From contig JALGZP010000029.1 in assembly GCA_025774845.1 (NCBI GenBank), forward strand, positions 1-35,217: a stretch of DNA of 35,217 bases. Reading direction: 5' to 3'. The translations under genes and the position numbers were made by a program. This DNA comes from a bacterium. GTDB lineage: Bacteria; Arandabacterota; Arandabacteria; Arandabacterales; Arandabacteraceae. The notes under the pieces are model-generated. The model searched no databases, was not told the DNA's origin, and saw only the letters and a list, made by a program, of their open reading frames with translations. Shown here in pieces: positions 7,413 through 16,050 of this stretch (position 1 is its first letter; each line of letters begins with the position of its first letter).

Positions 7413-10037
7413 ATGCGTGGATTGTGTCTGGGTTCTGCCCTGTTGCTTGTTTTTGCTATCGCTGTAACCGGTCTTCAGGCCATGCCTCCTCATCCTGAGC
7501 TCGTGGAACGAATGGCGAAGGAGGGTACACTCAGCAAGTGGCAGACCTATATGGAGGACCTCAGGGAACGGGGTATCAACAATATTGAGGGCAATAAGGT
7601 CTACAACATTGCCCCCGGGATGACGCTTGTGACGATCCAACGCGAGTCCATCGTCATCATCGTCGATTTCGATGACAATACGGCCGACACGGGCACTTAT
7701 CCCGCATCCCACTATGAGGATCTGCTTTTCTCGGTCGGTACGTACCCGACCGGAAGCATGAGAGACTACTACCTCGAAAACTCCTATGGCAACTTCGAAA
7801 CGGTCGGTGAGATCTCCGGCTGGCACAGGATGCCCCAGGACTATTCTTACTACGTGGATGGGCAGAACGGCTTTGGCAGTTACCCCCAGAACGCCCAGAG
7901 ACTCACGGAGGACGCCGTGTATGCCGCCGATCCCTACGTGGATTTCTCCCAGTATGACAATGACGGACCCGACGGCATTCCCGACTCGGGCGATGATGAC
8001 GGGTGGGTGGATGCCCTCTTTGTGGTGCACGCCGGCCCGGGCGCCGAGGTCACAGGCAGCGACCATGACATCTGGTCCCATGCATGGGGGACCTACAACA
8101 ACCCTTATGTAGACGGTGTCTATGTCGGGGCGTACTCACAGGAACCCGAGGACGGAGATATCGGGGTCTTCTGCCACGAACTGGGACACGTGCTAGGAAT
8201 TCCGGACTTTTATGACTACGGGTATGACTCAAGAGGAGTAGGCTACTGGTCGGTCATGGCCGGAGGCTCCTGGGGTGGTGGCGGTGTCACTCCGGTCCAT
8301 TTCGATGCCTACTCGAAGGTACTGCTGGGCTTTGTGACGCCGATCGTTCCGACGAGCAATCTCGTTAATGTGCTGGTACCTCAGGTTGAAACCAATGCTG
8401 TCGTTTACAAGATCTGGACGGATGGCTTGCCCGGCGATGAGTACTTCATGCTGGAGAACCGTCAACAGACGGGTTTCGACGTAAGCATACGTGGTGAGGG
8501 TATTGTTATCTATCATGTTGATGACAACACCTACGGCAATGATAACCAGAGATGCGGGAGTGGAAGTCCCCACTATCAGCTTGCTGTAGAACAGGCGGAC
8601 GGAGAATGTGAACTCGAATACAACACCAGCAGCGGCGATGCGGGTGACCCGTGGCCCGGCTCGGGCGGCGCCGAGAATCCCAACTACGCCTTTGACAATA
8701 CATCAACACCGAACACAAGAGACTATAGCAACAGCCCCACCGATGTTGAGGTCTACGACATCTCGATGGTAGGGAACGACGGCTATGTAAGCATCAAGGT
8801 GACAGATACGCCGGCCGACACCGAGGATCCGGTGGTTACAGTAACCGCGCCCAATGGTGGGGAGACCTGGTATATCGATAGTTTCTTTGATGTCACCTGG
8901 ACGGCCACAGACAATATCGGTGTAACCTCAATTGACATTCTGCTGTCCACGGATGGCGGTGCAACGTATCCCCGCACCCTCGCAACCGGTGAGGCCAATG
9001 ACGGCACCTTTTCCTGGCTGGTGGACGAGCCGCCCACTACGCAGGCGCGTATCAAGGTGATTGCCTACGATGCTGCCGGAAACAGCGGTGAGGATACCAG
9101 TGATGCCGACTTCACCATAGCCGACAACACCAACCCGGTGGTGACGGTGATTCAGCCGAATGGCGGCGAAGTCTGGGAAGTAGGGCAGACGTATGATGTC
9201 ACCTGGACCGCAACGGACGCGTCAGGTGTGGCCTATGTGGATATCTCGTTCTCAGATGATGGCGGGTTATCGTATATCTCTTCGATATCCGGCGAGGCCA
9301 ACGATGGTGTTTACTCGTGGCTGGTTGATATGTCACCGACGACTCAAGCGCGTGTGAGGGTTATGGCTTATGATATATACGAGAACAACGGCTATGATGT
9401 GAGCGACGCCAACTTCACCATAGCGGACAATACCCCTCCATCGGTCACAGTCACTCAGCCCAACGGCGGTGAGACGTGGGATATCGGGATGACGTACGAT
9501 ATCACGTGGACTGCAACGGACGCGTCGGGTGTGGACTATGTGGATATCTGGTTCTCAAATGATGGCGGGGGATCGTATATCTCTACGATATCTTTGGGTG
9601 AGGCCAACGATGGCACATACTCGTGGCTGGTTGATGTGTCACCGACGACTCAAGCGCGTGTGAGGGTGAGAGCGTATGATATATACGGCAATGACGGTCA
9701 AGACGAGAGTGATGCTGACTTCGAGATATATGATCCGCTGGCCGGAGTGATCGCCGAGAAGGAGATGCCGTCTCAGCTGGTTATCAACGGCAACACGCCC
9801 AACCCATTCAGTGGTCGTACTACGGTCAGATTCGGTATCCCCCGGGAGGGCCGCGTGAACATGGCGGTCTACGATGTATCGGGCCGACTCGTTACGGAAC
9901 TGCTTGATGAGTCCTACCCGGCCGGGTACCACGCCGTCGAATGGGCCAGCGAAGGTGATGTTGCGACGGGACTATACTTCATTAGACTCCGTCTGGATCG
10001 GGATGAAGTGATGCACAAGGCAGTGATCTCAAGATAA
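7413..10037 (+). CDS. Secreted M6-family (immune inhibitor A-like) metalloprotease with three Ig repeats and FlgD-Ig C-terminus
   Basis: I place the start at ATG 7413 because AGGAGGT lies at 7400-7406, six bases upstream, and the protein then opens with a clean signal peptide (MRGLCLG..VTGLQA, cleavage near residue 23). A further in-frame GTG at 7362 has no such support. The 874-residue product has the M6 zinc site HELGHVLGIPD at residues 255-265 (His255, Glu256, His259, Asp265) and a later SVM Met-turn. The stretch after it (LENRQQTGFD, IVIYHVDD) is also typical of M6 peptidases. Residues about 472-774 are three Kre9/KNH-type Ig repeats and the last ~95 a FlgD-Ig/T9SS-like domain, nearly the same as in the upstream giant protein. 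It should be a secreted or surface-held protease. The family call is strong; the export route by a type IX-like system is inference. Confidence 0.92.
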   Translation: MRGLCLGSALLLVFAIAVTGLQAMPPHPELVERMAKEGTLSKWQTYMEDLRERGINNIEGNKVYNIAPGMTLVTIQRESIVIIVDFDDNTADTGTYPASHYEDLLFSVGTYPTGSMRDYYLENSYGNFETVGEISGWHRMPQDYSYYVDGQNGFGSYPQNAQRLTEDAVYAADPYVDFSQYDNDGPDGIPDSGDDDGWVDALFVVHAGPGAEVTGSDHDIWSHAWGTYNNPYVDGVYVGAYSQEPEDGDIGVFCHELGHVLGIPDFYDYGYDSRGVGYWSVMAGGSWGGGGVTPVHFDAYSKVLLGFVTPIVPTSNLVNVLVPQVETNAVVYKIWTDGLPGDEYFMLENRQQTGFDVSIRGEGIVIYHVDDNTYGNDNQRCGSGSPHYQLAVEQADGECELEYNTSSGDAGDPWPGSGGAENPNYAFDNTSTPNTRDYSNSPTDVEVYDISMVGNDGYVSIKVTDTPADTEDPVVTVTAPNGGETWYIDSFFDVTWTATDNIGVTSIDILLSTDGGATYPRTLATGEANDGTFSWLVDEPPTTQARIKVIAYDAAGNSGEDTSDADFTIADNTNPVVTVIQPNGGEVWEVGQTYDVTWTATDASGVAYVDISFSDDGGLSYISSISGEANDGVYSWLVDMSPTTQARVRVMAYDIYENNGYDVSDANFTIADNTPPSVTVTQPNGGETWDIGMTYDITWTATDASGVDYVDIWFSNDGGGSYISTISLGEANDGTYSWLVDVSPTTQARVRVRAYDIYGNDGQDESDADFEIYDPLAGVIAEKEMPSQLVINGNTPNPFSGRTTVRFGIPREGRVNMAVYDVSGRLVTELLDESYPAGYHAVEWASEGDVATGLYFIRLRLDRDEVMHKAVISR
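8826..9734 (+). repeat. Three tandem Ig-like coding repeats homologous to the upstream array
   Basis: Three units of about 100 residues begin at PNGGETWYIDS, PNGGEVWEVGQ and PNGGETWDIGM. The first is very close to units of the 18-repeat gene (DEPPTTQARIKVIAYDAAG), while the second and third resemble each other (TATDASGV..YVDI, QARVR). Two sources or ages of repeats therefore appear to be combined in one protein. Confidence 0.85.
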
Positions 10038-10056
10038 CGTAGCAACTGACAGTACC

Positions 10057-10087
10057 GGGGCAGGTTTGCCTGTGTGGGACCTGCCCC
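10057..10087 (+). terminator. GC-rich hairpin after the protease gene, probable terminator
   Basis: The 9-bp stem GGGGCAGGT (10057-10065) with ACCTGCCCC (10079-10087) encloses a 13-base loop. The stem is identical to that at 5881-5911, the loop has the same length, and both are followed closely by CCGTATCC. There is no strong T-run after it. Confidence 0.55.
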
Positions 10088-10150
10088 TGCCGTATCCAAC
10101 CCACCTCCCCCAGGGGTCGAATCCCGACTTCCAAAGCCTGACCCTGGCTT

Positions 10151-10176
10151 GAAGGAATTTGTAGAAGGAATTTGTA
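10151..10176 (+). repeat. Perfect 13-bp tandem duplication
   Basis: GAAGGAATTTGTA occurs twice in a row (10151-10163 and 10164-10176) in the 168-bp gap before the GH16/beta-helix gene. It may be simple replication slippage or a paired protein-binding site upstream of that gene. Confidence 0.8.
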
Positions 10177-10212
10177 AGCTGGTACCGAATTATGTGGGCA
10201 CGGGTTTTGCAC

Positions 10213-10218
10213 TATAAA
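10213..10218 (+). promoter_or_regulatory. Possible -10 element upstream of the GH16/beta-helix gene
   Basis: TATAAA lies 38 bases before the ATG at 10256. No convincing -35 hexamer is found at 16-18 bases upstream, so the call is weak; an activator or another sigma factor would be needed. Confidence 0.3.
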
Positions 10219-10255
10219 TCCGCTGCAGACACGCAGACCCGGGCCATCGCAGCAG

Positions 10256-12835
10256 ATGACCGAGAAACGATACAGTTCTTCAGTACCGGGTACCGAAATA
10301 CGCCTTCCCCGTTTCCCTAAGGTTGGTGCAAGATGCAACGCGCTGCTGTTGCAATTGGGAACAGCCCTGTGTCTGATACTCGCCATTGCTGCCGGTCTTC
10401 AAGCCGGGACGATCACCTTTGCAGGTTACCGCTGGGGAATAAAGGATGGATACTGGGGACCGGGGCCCAACCTGTGGTCCGATACTGATGAGAGCGTGTG
10501 GGTGGATGAAAACGGCCGGTTGCATCTTAAGATACGCCAGATCGACAGCACCTGGTACTGCGCGGAAGTGGTCTCGCGGGCACCGGCAACACACGGTGTT
10601 TTCAGGTTCTACATGGTTGGAGACCTGGACAGCCTTGACATCAACGCGGTTGCATCACCATTCCTGTATGCAGGTGATTCCTCCGAAGTCGATATCGAGT
10701 TCTCACGCTGGAAAAACCCCGCGGCATGCAGAAACACCCAGTATGTCATCCATCCGGTGGACTTTGCAGACAAGTGTATTCCCTCGAGTAGCTATGAGCC
10801 GTTCACCATGGAGCTGGACGGGACATCCTCCACACACTCCATCGACTGGCAGCAGGACTACCTTACATTCACGAGCATCAACGGGCACTACGAGGTGCCA
10901 CCCGAACCGGACTCGCTGATACACGAGCGTACTTTCACGCGAAGCGAAAACGGTGACATTCCAGTCGAGACCGACTCACTCAGGGTCCATATCGACCTCT
11001 GGCTCATGAACGGAACCCCGCCCAGCGACGGTGAGGAAATCGAGATCGTTGTGGCGGCAGCCGACCTGGCTCTCTCAACCCCTCCGACCTCCCCTTCGAA
11101 CCTCGCGGCCTCCGACGACCGGCACGATGCGATAAGGGTGTCCTGGGACTGGACCGGACTCTGCGGCGTCGGTTTCAAGGTCTACCGGGACGGGTTGCCG
11201 GTCTTTACAGGCAGCGACGTCGACCAGCGTGCCTGGGATGATACGGGTGTCGCACCCAACACGGTCCACACGTATTACGTAGCTGCATACAACGCCACCG
11301 GGGCAGGCCCCCCATCCAACACCGACACCGGCAACCGGCTGGATGCGCCCCGGAGTTGGTTTATCAGAGCCGACGGTTTGGGAGACGCGCCGACGATCCA
11401 GGCGGGAATCGATTCGGCCGCGTCGGGTGATACCGTGACCGTCGCCTGTGGAGCCTACCACGAGCATTCCATCACGCTTAAGTCAGGCATCCTGCTCACG
11501 AGCGAGACCGGAGATGCGGCGTGTGCGAGCATTGACGGCGACTCGCTGGGTGTCATCATCCTCTGCGGCAATGTCGATAGCGCGACCGTAATCAGGGGGC
11601 TTACGCTGACAGGCGGGTTCCATGACTCCCTCGGTGGAGCGGTCTATTGCAGTGCATCGTTTCCCTCATTCATCAACTGCGCAATCGCTGGCAACCGTGG
11701 TGAGACCCGTGGCGGCGTCGTCTGTGAGAACTTCTCCGCGCCGACGTTTACCAATTGCGTCTTCTCCGCTAACTCTGCCGGGGATGACATAGCTTCCGCC
11801 GGATCCAAGGGAGGCGGCCTTTACAGTTACTCCTCGGCGCCAACACTCATCAATTGCACGTTTTCCGGCAACTCCGCCACAACCGGTGGCGGCATTTACA
11901 GCCGGAGATCGATTGCGACACTTGTGGGTTGCACCTTCGAGGCCAACTCGGCAAGGGAGGGAGGTGCGGTCTTAAGCACACTGCACGGGTCGCTCAGCGT
12001 GTCGGGCTGTACCTTCACTGGTAACTCAGCGACAGTCGCAGGCGGTGGACTGTGCCACTGGTACACAACGGGCTCCGCTACGATCACGGACAGCGAGTTC
12101 CTTGCCAACTCGGCTATGGTAGGTGGCGGTGCAGCAACCGCGGGTGTATGTACACTCTTGGTATCCGGTTGTACGTTTACCGGTAACTCCGCCACATCAG
12201 GCGGGGCGATCGCCTATGAGTGCAATGCGGGCACCCTGGAAAGAACGACGATGGCATTCAATACCGGCGGTGCGGCCCTGACCTGCCCGACCGGCGGCCC
12301 GCCTACTCTGAGCTGCTGTGATATCTACGGCAATACCGGCGGGGACTGGATCGGGTGTATCGCAGGTCAAGCGGGTATCGATGGGAACTTCTCGGCCGAT
12401 CCGCTTTTCTGTGACCTGGATAGCGATGACTATCATCTGCATGAGGGATCTCCATGCAGTCCAGCCCATCAGCCGGCCTGCGGTTTGATCGGTGCCCGCA
12501 ACGTGGGGTGTTATGCGCTTGTGCCTCGCAACGGCAACATTTCTGTGAGGGAGCGCCCCCTCCTGGATGTCATACCAAATCCGTCCCGGACAGGGTGTGT
12601 TATCAGCCTTGATATACCCGGCGGCACCGGCAGGTTGCCCGTTGACCTCAAGATCTATGATGTTACAGGTCGCCATGTAGGAACAGTCGCAGAGGGTACC
12701 TACCCGGCCGGGAGATACACCACCAGCTGGGATGGCCTCGATCGCGAAGGGCGTCCGCTACCGCCGGGAGTCTACTTCTGCAGGCTGCGTGCCGGCGAGT
12801 TTGCCCTGACCCATAAGATTGTACGCACTAAGTGA
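10256..12835 (+). CDS. Secreted GH16-like domain / fibronectin III / Pmp-type beta-helix protein with FlgD-Ig C-terminus
   Basis: The 859-residue protein has a long n-region and a signal peptide ending near LQA (residue 50). Residues about 52-275 look like a GH16 beta-glucanase-type jelly roll; the catalytic signature EVDIE is intact at 144-148 (Glu144 nucleophile, Asp146, Glu148 acid/base by family analogy). Residues about 281-365 form a fibronectin III domain (SNLAAS, HTYYVAAYN). From about 370 to 740 is a right-handed beta-helix opening with PTIQAGIDSAASGDTV, with about seven Pmp-like repeats of the form CTFSGNSATTGGGIY. The last ~85 residues are a FlgD-Ig domain (NPSRTG, YDVTGR, PPGVYFCRL). 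It probably cleaves or binds a polysaccharide at the surface, possibly the product of the EPS operon just downstream. ATG 10256 is the only ATG before the hydrophobic stretch; no good Shine-Dalgarno is visible. Domain calls are good; substrate is unknown. Confidence 0.85.
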   Translation: MTEKRYSSSVPGTEIRLPRFPKVGARCNALLLQLGTALCLILAIAAGLQAGTITFAGYRWGIKDGYWGPGPNLWSDTDESVWVDENGRLHLKIRQIDSTWYCAEVVSRAPATHGVFRFYMVGDLDSLDINAVASPFLYAGDSSEVDIEFSRWKNPAACRNTQYVIHPVDFADKCIPSSSYEPFTMELDGTSSTHSIDWQQDYLTFTSINGHYEVPPEPDSLIHERTFTRSENGDIPVETDSLRVHIDLWLMNGTPPSDGEEIEIVVAAADLALSTPPTSPSNLAASDDRHDAIRVSWDWTGLCGVGFKVYRDGLPVFTGSDVDQRAWDDTGVAPNTVHTYYVAAYNATGAGPPSNTDTGNRLDAPRSWFIRADGLGDAPTIQAGIDSAASGDTVTVACGAYHEHSITLKSGILLTSETGDAACASIDGDSLGVIILCGNVDSATVIRGLTLTGGFHDSLGGAVYCSASFPSFINCAIAGNRGETRGGVVCENFSAPTFTNCVFSANSAGDDIASAGSKGGGLYSYSSAPTLINCTFSGNSATTGGGIYSRRSIATLVGCTFEANSAREGGAVLSTLHGSLSVSGCTFTGNSATVAGGGLCHWYTTGSATITDSEFLANSAMVGGGAATAGVCTLLVSGCTFTGNSATSGGAIAYECNAGTLERTTMAFNTGGAALTCPTGGPPTLSCCDIYGNTGGDWIGCIAGQAGIDGNFSADPLFCDLDSDDYHLHEGSPCSPAHQPACGLIGARNVGCYALVPRNGNISVRERPLLDVIPNPSRTGCVISLDIPGGTGRLPVDLKIYDVTGRHVGTVAEGTYPAGRYTTSWDGLDREGRPLPPGVYFCRLRAGEFALTHKIVRTK

Positions 12836-12887
12836 CTCAAAAGTGCAGTCACACCGCTACAGGTAGCCATTTCCGGGGTTTCCGGAA
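12832..12887 (+). terminator. Two weak hairpins after the GH16/beta-helix gene
   Basis: GTGACT/AGTCAC (12832-12837 with 12847-12852) overlaps the stop codon, and TTCCGG/CCGGAA (12871-12876 with 12882-12887) has a 5-base loop. Both stems are only 6 bp with no T-run, so termination here is uncertain. Confidence 0.25.
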
Positions 12888-12908
12888 CATCCCGCACGGA
12901 ACTTTCAC

Positions 12909-12938
12909 TTGACTATTAGGCGAGATTTAGGATACACT
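12909..12938 (+). promoter_or_regulatory. Sigma70-like promoter of the EPS operon
   Basis: TTGACT (12909-12914) and TACACT (12933-12938) are 18 bases apart, about 80 bases before the first EPS gene. It is the only clear promoter I found for the whole co-directional block to the right edge. The leader up to 13020 holds a GGAAGG ribosome-binding site and no obvious structured element. Confidence 0.6.
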
Positions 12939-13019
12939 TATTGGTGAAAGATTGTACCAAATTGCCCAATAAGAAGCGTTCCTCGATATATCAGGTAGCT
13001 GGAAGGGTGGCCGCTTTCT

Positions 13020-14444
13020 ATGATTTCATTCCGCAGACAACTCCTTCTGAATCTTTACAAGCTGTCTGATGTAACGATCTTGATCGTATCTCTTCTTGCC
13101 GCCTCCTCGTTTAATGCCATCTACGGTGACGGGTTCACTATAACCGAGTTCCTGGCTATGCGCATCAAGGTGGTCAATCTCGCGCTGTTTCTGATCATGG
13201 CACTCGCCTGGTATCTGGTCTTCCACCGGTTTCATCTCTACCGCTCGCGAAGACTCAAGGGAGCCGTGCATGAGTGGCAGGATGTTCTCAAGGCCACGAC
13301 GGTCGGAAGCCTGTTCATGCTGCTTGCGGGGCTTGCTTTCCGGTTCAGGGTCTTCGGACCCTATTTCGTTCTCCCCTTCTGGCTCTCAAGCAGTGTCTTG
13401 ACCGTCTCGTTTCGTGCCACCCTGAGGTATGTCCTTAAGAAGATCCGGCTTCATGGCAGGAACCTCCGGTTGATTCTGATCGCCGGTACCAACCGGAGAG
13501 CCTATGAGTTTGCTGATATGCTTGAGGAGAAGAAGGAGCTTGGATTCCGTCTAATAGGCTTCATTGACAACGATATCTACATTCCGCGGAAGAACGTTGA
13601 GCTCCTCGGGAAACTGGATGACTTTCCCCGAATCATACAGGAGCGGATAGTGGATGAGGTGTTCATCGCTCTACCCATCAAGTCCCATTATGAGGAGATC
13701 CAGAGAATCGTCCAGAAGGCTGAGGAAAACGGTATTCCGATCCGGTTTCTATGGCAGTTTTTCGATACCAGCATCGCCGTGTCCCGCTCAGAGGAGTTTG
13801 AGCACCTTCCCACTGTGATGATCACGTCCGGACCTCAGGATGGATGGTCCTACCTGGCGAAACAGGTTATCGATAGGATGCTGGCTTTTCTGATGATAGT
13901 CGCAACAGCCCCCGTCATGCTGATAGCGGCCCTTGCCATCAGGTTCTCATCGCCGGGACCCGTTCTTTTCAGCCAGAAACGCCTGGGACGGAACAGGCGG
14001 GGCTTCCATCTCTTCAAGTTCCGGACGATGGTGCTGGATGCCGAAGAGATGCAGCCGGAGCTCGAAGACCTGAACGAGATGGACGGTCCGGTCTTCAAGA
14101 TAAGAAACGATCCGAGGATCACAGGTGTCGGCAGATGGCTACGCAGGTGGAGCATCGACGAGCTTCCGCAGCTCTTTAACGTTCTCAAGGGCGACATGAG
14201 CCTTGTGGGACCGCGACCCCTGCCGCTACGCGACTACGATGGTTTCAACCAGGATTGGCAGCGCAGACGCTTCAGCATTCTCCCCGGAATCACCTGTACC
14301 TGGCAGGTCAATGGGAGAAATGCGGTATCATTTGAGGATTGGATCAAGATGGATATGGAGTATATCGATAACTGGAAGCTTTCCAACGACATAAAGATTC
14401 TTTTGAGGACCATACCGGCTGTTTTTAAAGCTCAAGGGATGTGA
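13020..14444 (+). CDS. Exopolysaccharide polyprenyl-phosphate sugar-1-phosphate transferase (WcaJ/WbaP-type)
   Basis: This 474-residue membrane enzyme should start EPS synthesis by moving a sugar-1-phosphate from a nucleotide sugar to undecaprenyl phosphate at the inner membrane. Residues about 10-140 hold four to five membrane helices. A CoA-binding/Rossmann-like domain follows (LILIAGTNRRAYEF, GFIDND), then one more helix (MLAFLMIVATAPVMLIAAL) and the catalytic bacterial sugar transferase domain (PF02397). That domain has LFKFRTM, NDPRIT, RWSIDELPQLFNVLKGDM, SLVGPRP and a late PGITCTWQVNGRN. Length is usual for the family. ATG 13020 has GGAAGG ten or so bases upstream. It is the first gene of the operon and fits a Wzx/Wzy-type pathway. 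The sugar transferred (glucose, galactose or another) cannot be read from the sequence. Confidence 0.93.
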   Translation: MISFRRQLLLNLYKLSDVTILIVSLLAASSFNAIYGDGFTITEFLAMRIKVVNLALFLIMALAWYLVFHRFHLYRSRRLKGAVHEWQDVLKATTVGSLFMLLAGLAFRFRVFGPYFVLPFWLSSSVLTVSFRATLRYVLKKIRLHGRNLRLILIAGTNRRAYEFADMLEEKKELGFRLIGFIDNDIYIPRKNVELLGKLDDFPRIIQERIVDEVFIALPIKSHYEEIQRIVQKAEENGIPIRFLWQFFDTSIAVSRSEEFEHLPTVMITSGPQDGWSYLAKQVIDRMLAFLMIVATAPVMLIAALAIRFSSPGPVLFSQKRLGRNRRGFHLFKFRTMVLDAEEMQPELEDLNEMDGPVFKIRNDPRITGVGRWLRRWSIDELPQLFNVLKGDMSLVGPRPLPLRDYDGFNQDWQRRRFSILPGITCTWQVNGRNAVSFEDWIKMDMEYIDNWKLSNDIKILLRTIPAVFKAQGM

Positions 14445-14498
14445 CCGAATTGCCCGATTTAACAGATGAGGGGGATATCCATGATCGGAGGCAGTAGT

Positions 14499-15269
14499 AT
14501 GAGACGGAACTATCTACTCTTTTTCGCGATCCTCTCCCTGATCTTGGGCTGTAGCTCCGGTCCCCCGCCGGGGGAGATTTCCGGTTCGACGGCCATGGAA
14601 GAGTATCGGGAGAACGATGTGAAGATCTCCAGTCTGACCCTGGGGGTGGGTGACGAGATAGAGATCAAAGTCTGGCGGAATCCGGAGTTTGACGGGACAT
14701 ATACGATCGAGGGGCAGGGAGACATCTTCGTACCGATCGTGGGGCAGATCCGGGCCTATAATCTCACACCGATGGAACTCAGAGAGACGGTTGTCGAGGC
14801 CCTCTCCGAGTACCTCATTAGCCCTCACGTCAGGGTGACAATTACCGCCTATCGCAGCCGGAAGGTATATGTCCTCGGGGAAGTGCAGAGACCGGGGCTC
14901 TACAACATGGGTGGAGGAATGGGCACTCTGATCGGAGCCATCGCCAGAGCGGGCGGCTTCACCGACGAGGCTAACTCGAACCGGGTGTTTCTGATCAGGA
15001 ACGGCCTCGAGGAAGGCCAGCGCGAGGTCTACAATGTGGATCGCCTCATGGACACGGGTGACACATCCCAGAATCCGGAGCTCGTCCGCGGGGACATCGT
15101 CTATGTCCCAACCAGCTTTATCGCTAACACGGACCGTTTCTTCGGTCATCTTCAGACAATGCTCAACCCTATTGTAACGCTCGAGCGAGGCATAATCCTC
15201 GAGCCGGCCGTCGAAGATGTTCTTCAAGGGGAAGAACAACCCGGTGTGACTGTGATCATACCGAAGTAG
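14499..15269 (+). CDS. Polysaccharide export outer-membrane lipoprotein (Wza/BexD family)
   Basis: The product is a 256-residue Wza-like protein, part of the channel that takes EPS across the outer membrane. I choose ATG 14499 because GGAGG lies at 14486-14490, eight bases upstream, and a lipoprotein signal follows at once (ILSLILGC, lipidated Cys18). In-frame ATGs at 14466 and 14481 would add 11 or 6 residues; 14481 also has a G-rich site upstream and cannot be excluded. The poly-saccharide export domain (GVGDEIEIKVWRNPEFDG.. to VRVTITAYRS) is followed by an SLBB domain (VYVLGEVQRPGLY, IARAGGF). The C-terminus is longer than the minimal family and has no clear amphipathic helix I can vouch for. 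It is 13 bp from the fabG-like gene, so the acyl cassette is embedded in the export operon. Confidence 0.93.
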   Translation: MRRNYLLFFAILSLILGCSSGPPPGEISGSTAMEEYRENDVKISSLTLGVGDEIEIKVWRNPEFDGTYTIEGQGDIFVPIVGQIRAYNLTPMELRETVVEALSEYLISPHVRVTITAYRSRKVYVLGEVQRPGLYNMGGGMGTLIGAIARAGGFTDEANSNRVFLIRNGLEEGQREVYNVDRLMDTGDTSQNPELVRGDIVYVPTSFIANTDRFFGHLQTMLNPIVTLERGIILEPAVEDVLQGEEQPGVTVIIPK

Positions 15270-15282
15270 AGGGATCAGAAAC

Positions 15283-16023
15283 ATGGATCTGGCAGGCAAA
15301 GTCGCCCTGGTGACGGGAGCATCGAGAGGGATCGGCCGTGACATTGCGCTGCTCCTGGCCGAGAACGGCGCTGACGTGGCGGTGAACTATCATACCAGCG
15401 ACGAGGCAGCAGCAGAGATCGAAAGTGAGATCGTCAAGCTGGGGCGAAAGGCAATGCGAATCAAATGCTCGGTGGCAGATTATGAGGCGGCGCAGGGGAT
15501 GGCTGCCGCCGTCAGGGACGAGCTGGGCCCCGTCGACATTCTCGTCAACAATGCCGGAATCCTCCGGGACAAGTTCTTCATCAACATGGAACCCGAGGAC
15601 TGGACCGATGTGATCCAGACGGACCTGATAGGTCTTTTCAACGTCACCAAGATGATCGCGTTCTCCATGGTGCGAAGAGGTAAGGGTAAGATCATCAATG
15701 TGTCGTCTCTGAGTGCCCTGGTGGGCGCACCCGGGCAGACCAACTACACTGCGGCCAAAGGCGGGGTGATCGGGTTCACCAAATCGTTATCGAGAGAGCT
15801 GGCCTCCTTCGGGATTGCCGTCAACGCAGTGGCGCCCGGTTATATCGATACCGATATGCTCAAGGGGATGCCCGAAGAAGTGCTTTCCCGCTACCGGGAA
15901 CTGATCCCGATGGGGCGTCTCGGAACGGCGGAAGAAGTTGCCCAACTGGTTGTATTCCTGGCGTCAGATAAATCCGGTTACATCACAGGACAAGTGATAA
16001 GAGTCGATGGTGGGCTCTACTGA
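15283..16023 (+). CDS. 3-oxoacyl-ACP reductase (FabG-like short-chain dehydrogenase)
   Basis: The 246-residue protein is a classical short-chain dehydrogenase of the FabG type, reducing 3-oxoacyl-ACP with NADPH. The cofactor motif TGASRGIG is at 11-18, NNAG follows near residue 87-90, and the catalytic set is Ser142, Tyr155 and Lys159. The C-terminus ends in the usual GQVIRVDGG. Length is normal for FabG. It sits 13 bp after the export lipoprotein gene and 27 bp before an acyl carrier protein gene, and two ketosynthase genes follow, so it most likely serves this cassette rather than general fatty-acid synthesis. No dehydratase, enoyl reductase or malonyl transferase is present in the window, so the product might be a 3-hydroxyacyl chain or those steps come from elsewhere. 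Confidence 0.92.
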   Translation: MDLAGKVALVTGASRGIGRDIALLLAENGADVAVNYHTSDEAAAEIESEIVKLGRKAMRIKCSVADYEAAQGMAAAVRDELGPVDILVNNAGILRDKFFINMEPEDWTDVIQTDLIGLFNVTKMIAFSMVRRGKGKIINVSSLSALVGAPGQTNYTAAKGGVIGFTKSLSRELASFGIAVNAVAPGYIDTDMLKGMPEEVLSRYRELIPMGRLGTAEEVAQLVVFLASDKSGYITGQVIRVDGGLY

Positions 16024-16050
16024 GTAGAAAGAACACCAGAAGGAGAAAGA

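Noticed and set aside
7356-8081. 241-codon minus-strand frame opposite the protease gene
   Set aside because: The opposite strand encodes a clear M6 peptidase with signal peptide and zinc site; the minus-strand product has no recognisable motif.
14514-15344. 276-codon minus-strand frame opposite the export lipoprotein gene
   Set aside because: Overlaps a well-supported Wza-family gene along its whole length and resembles no known protein.
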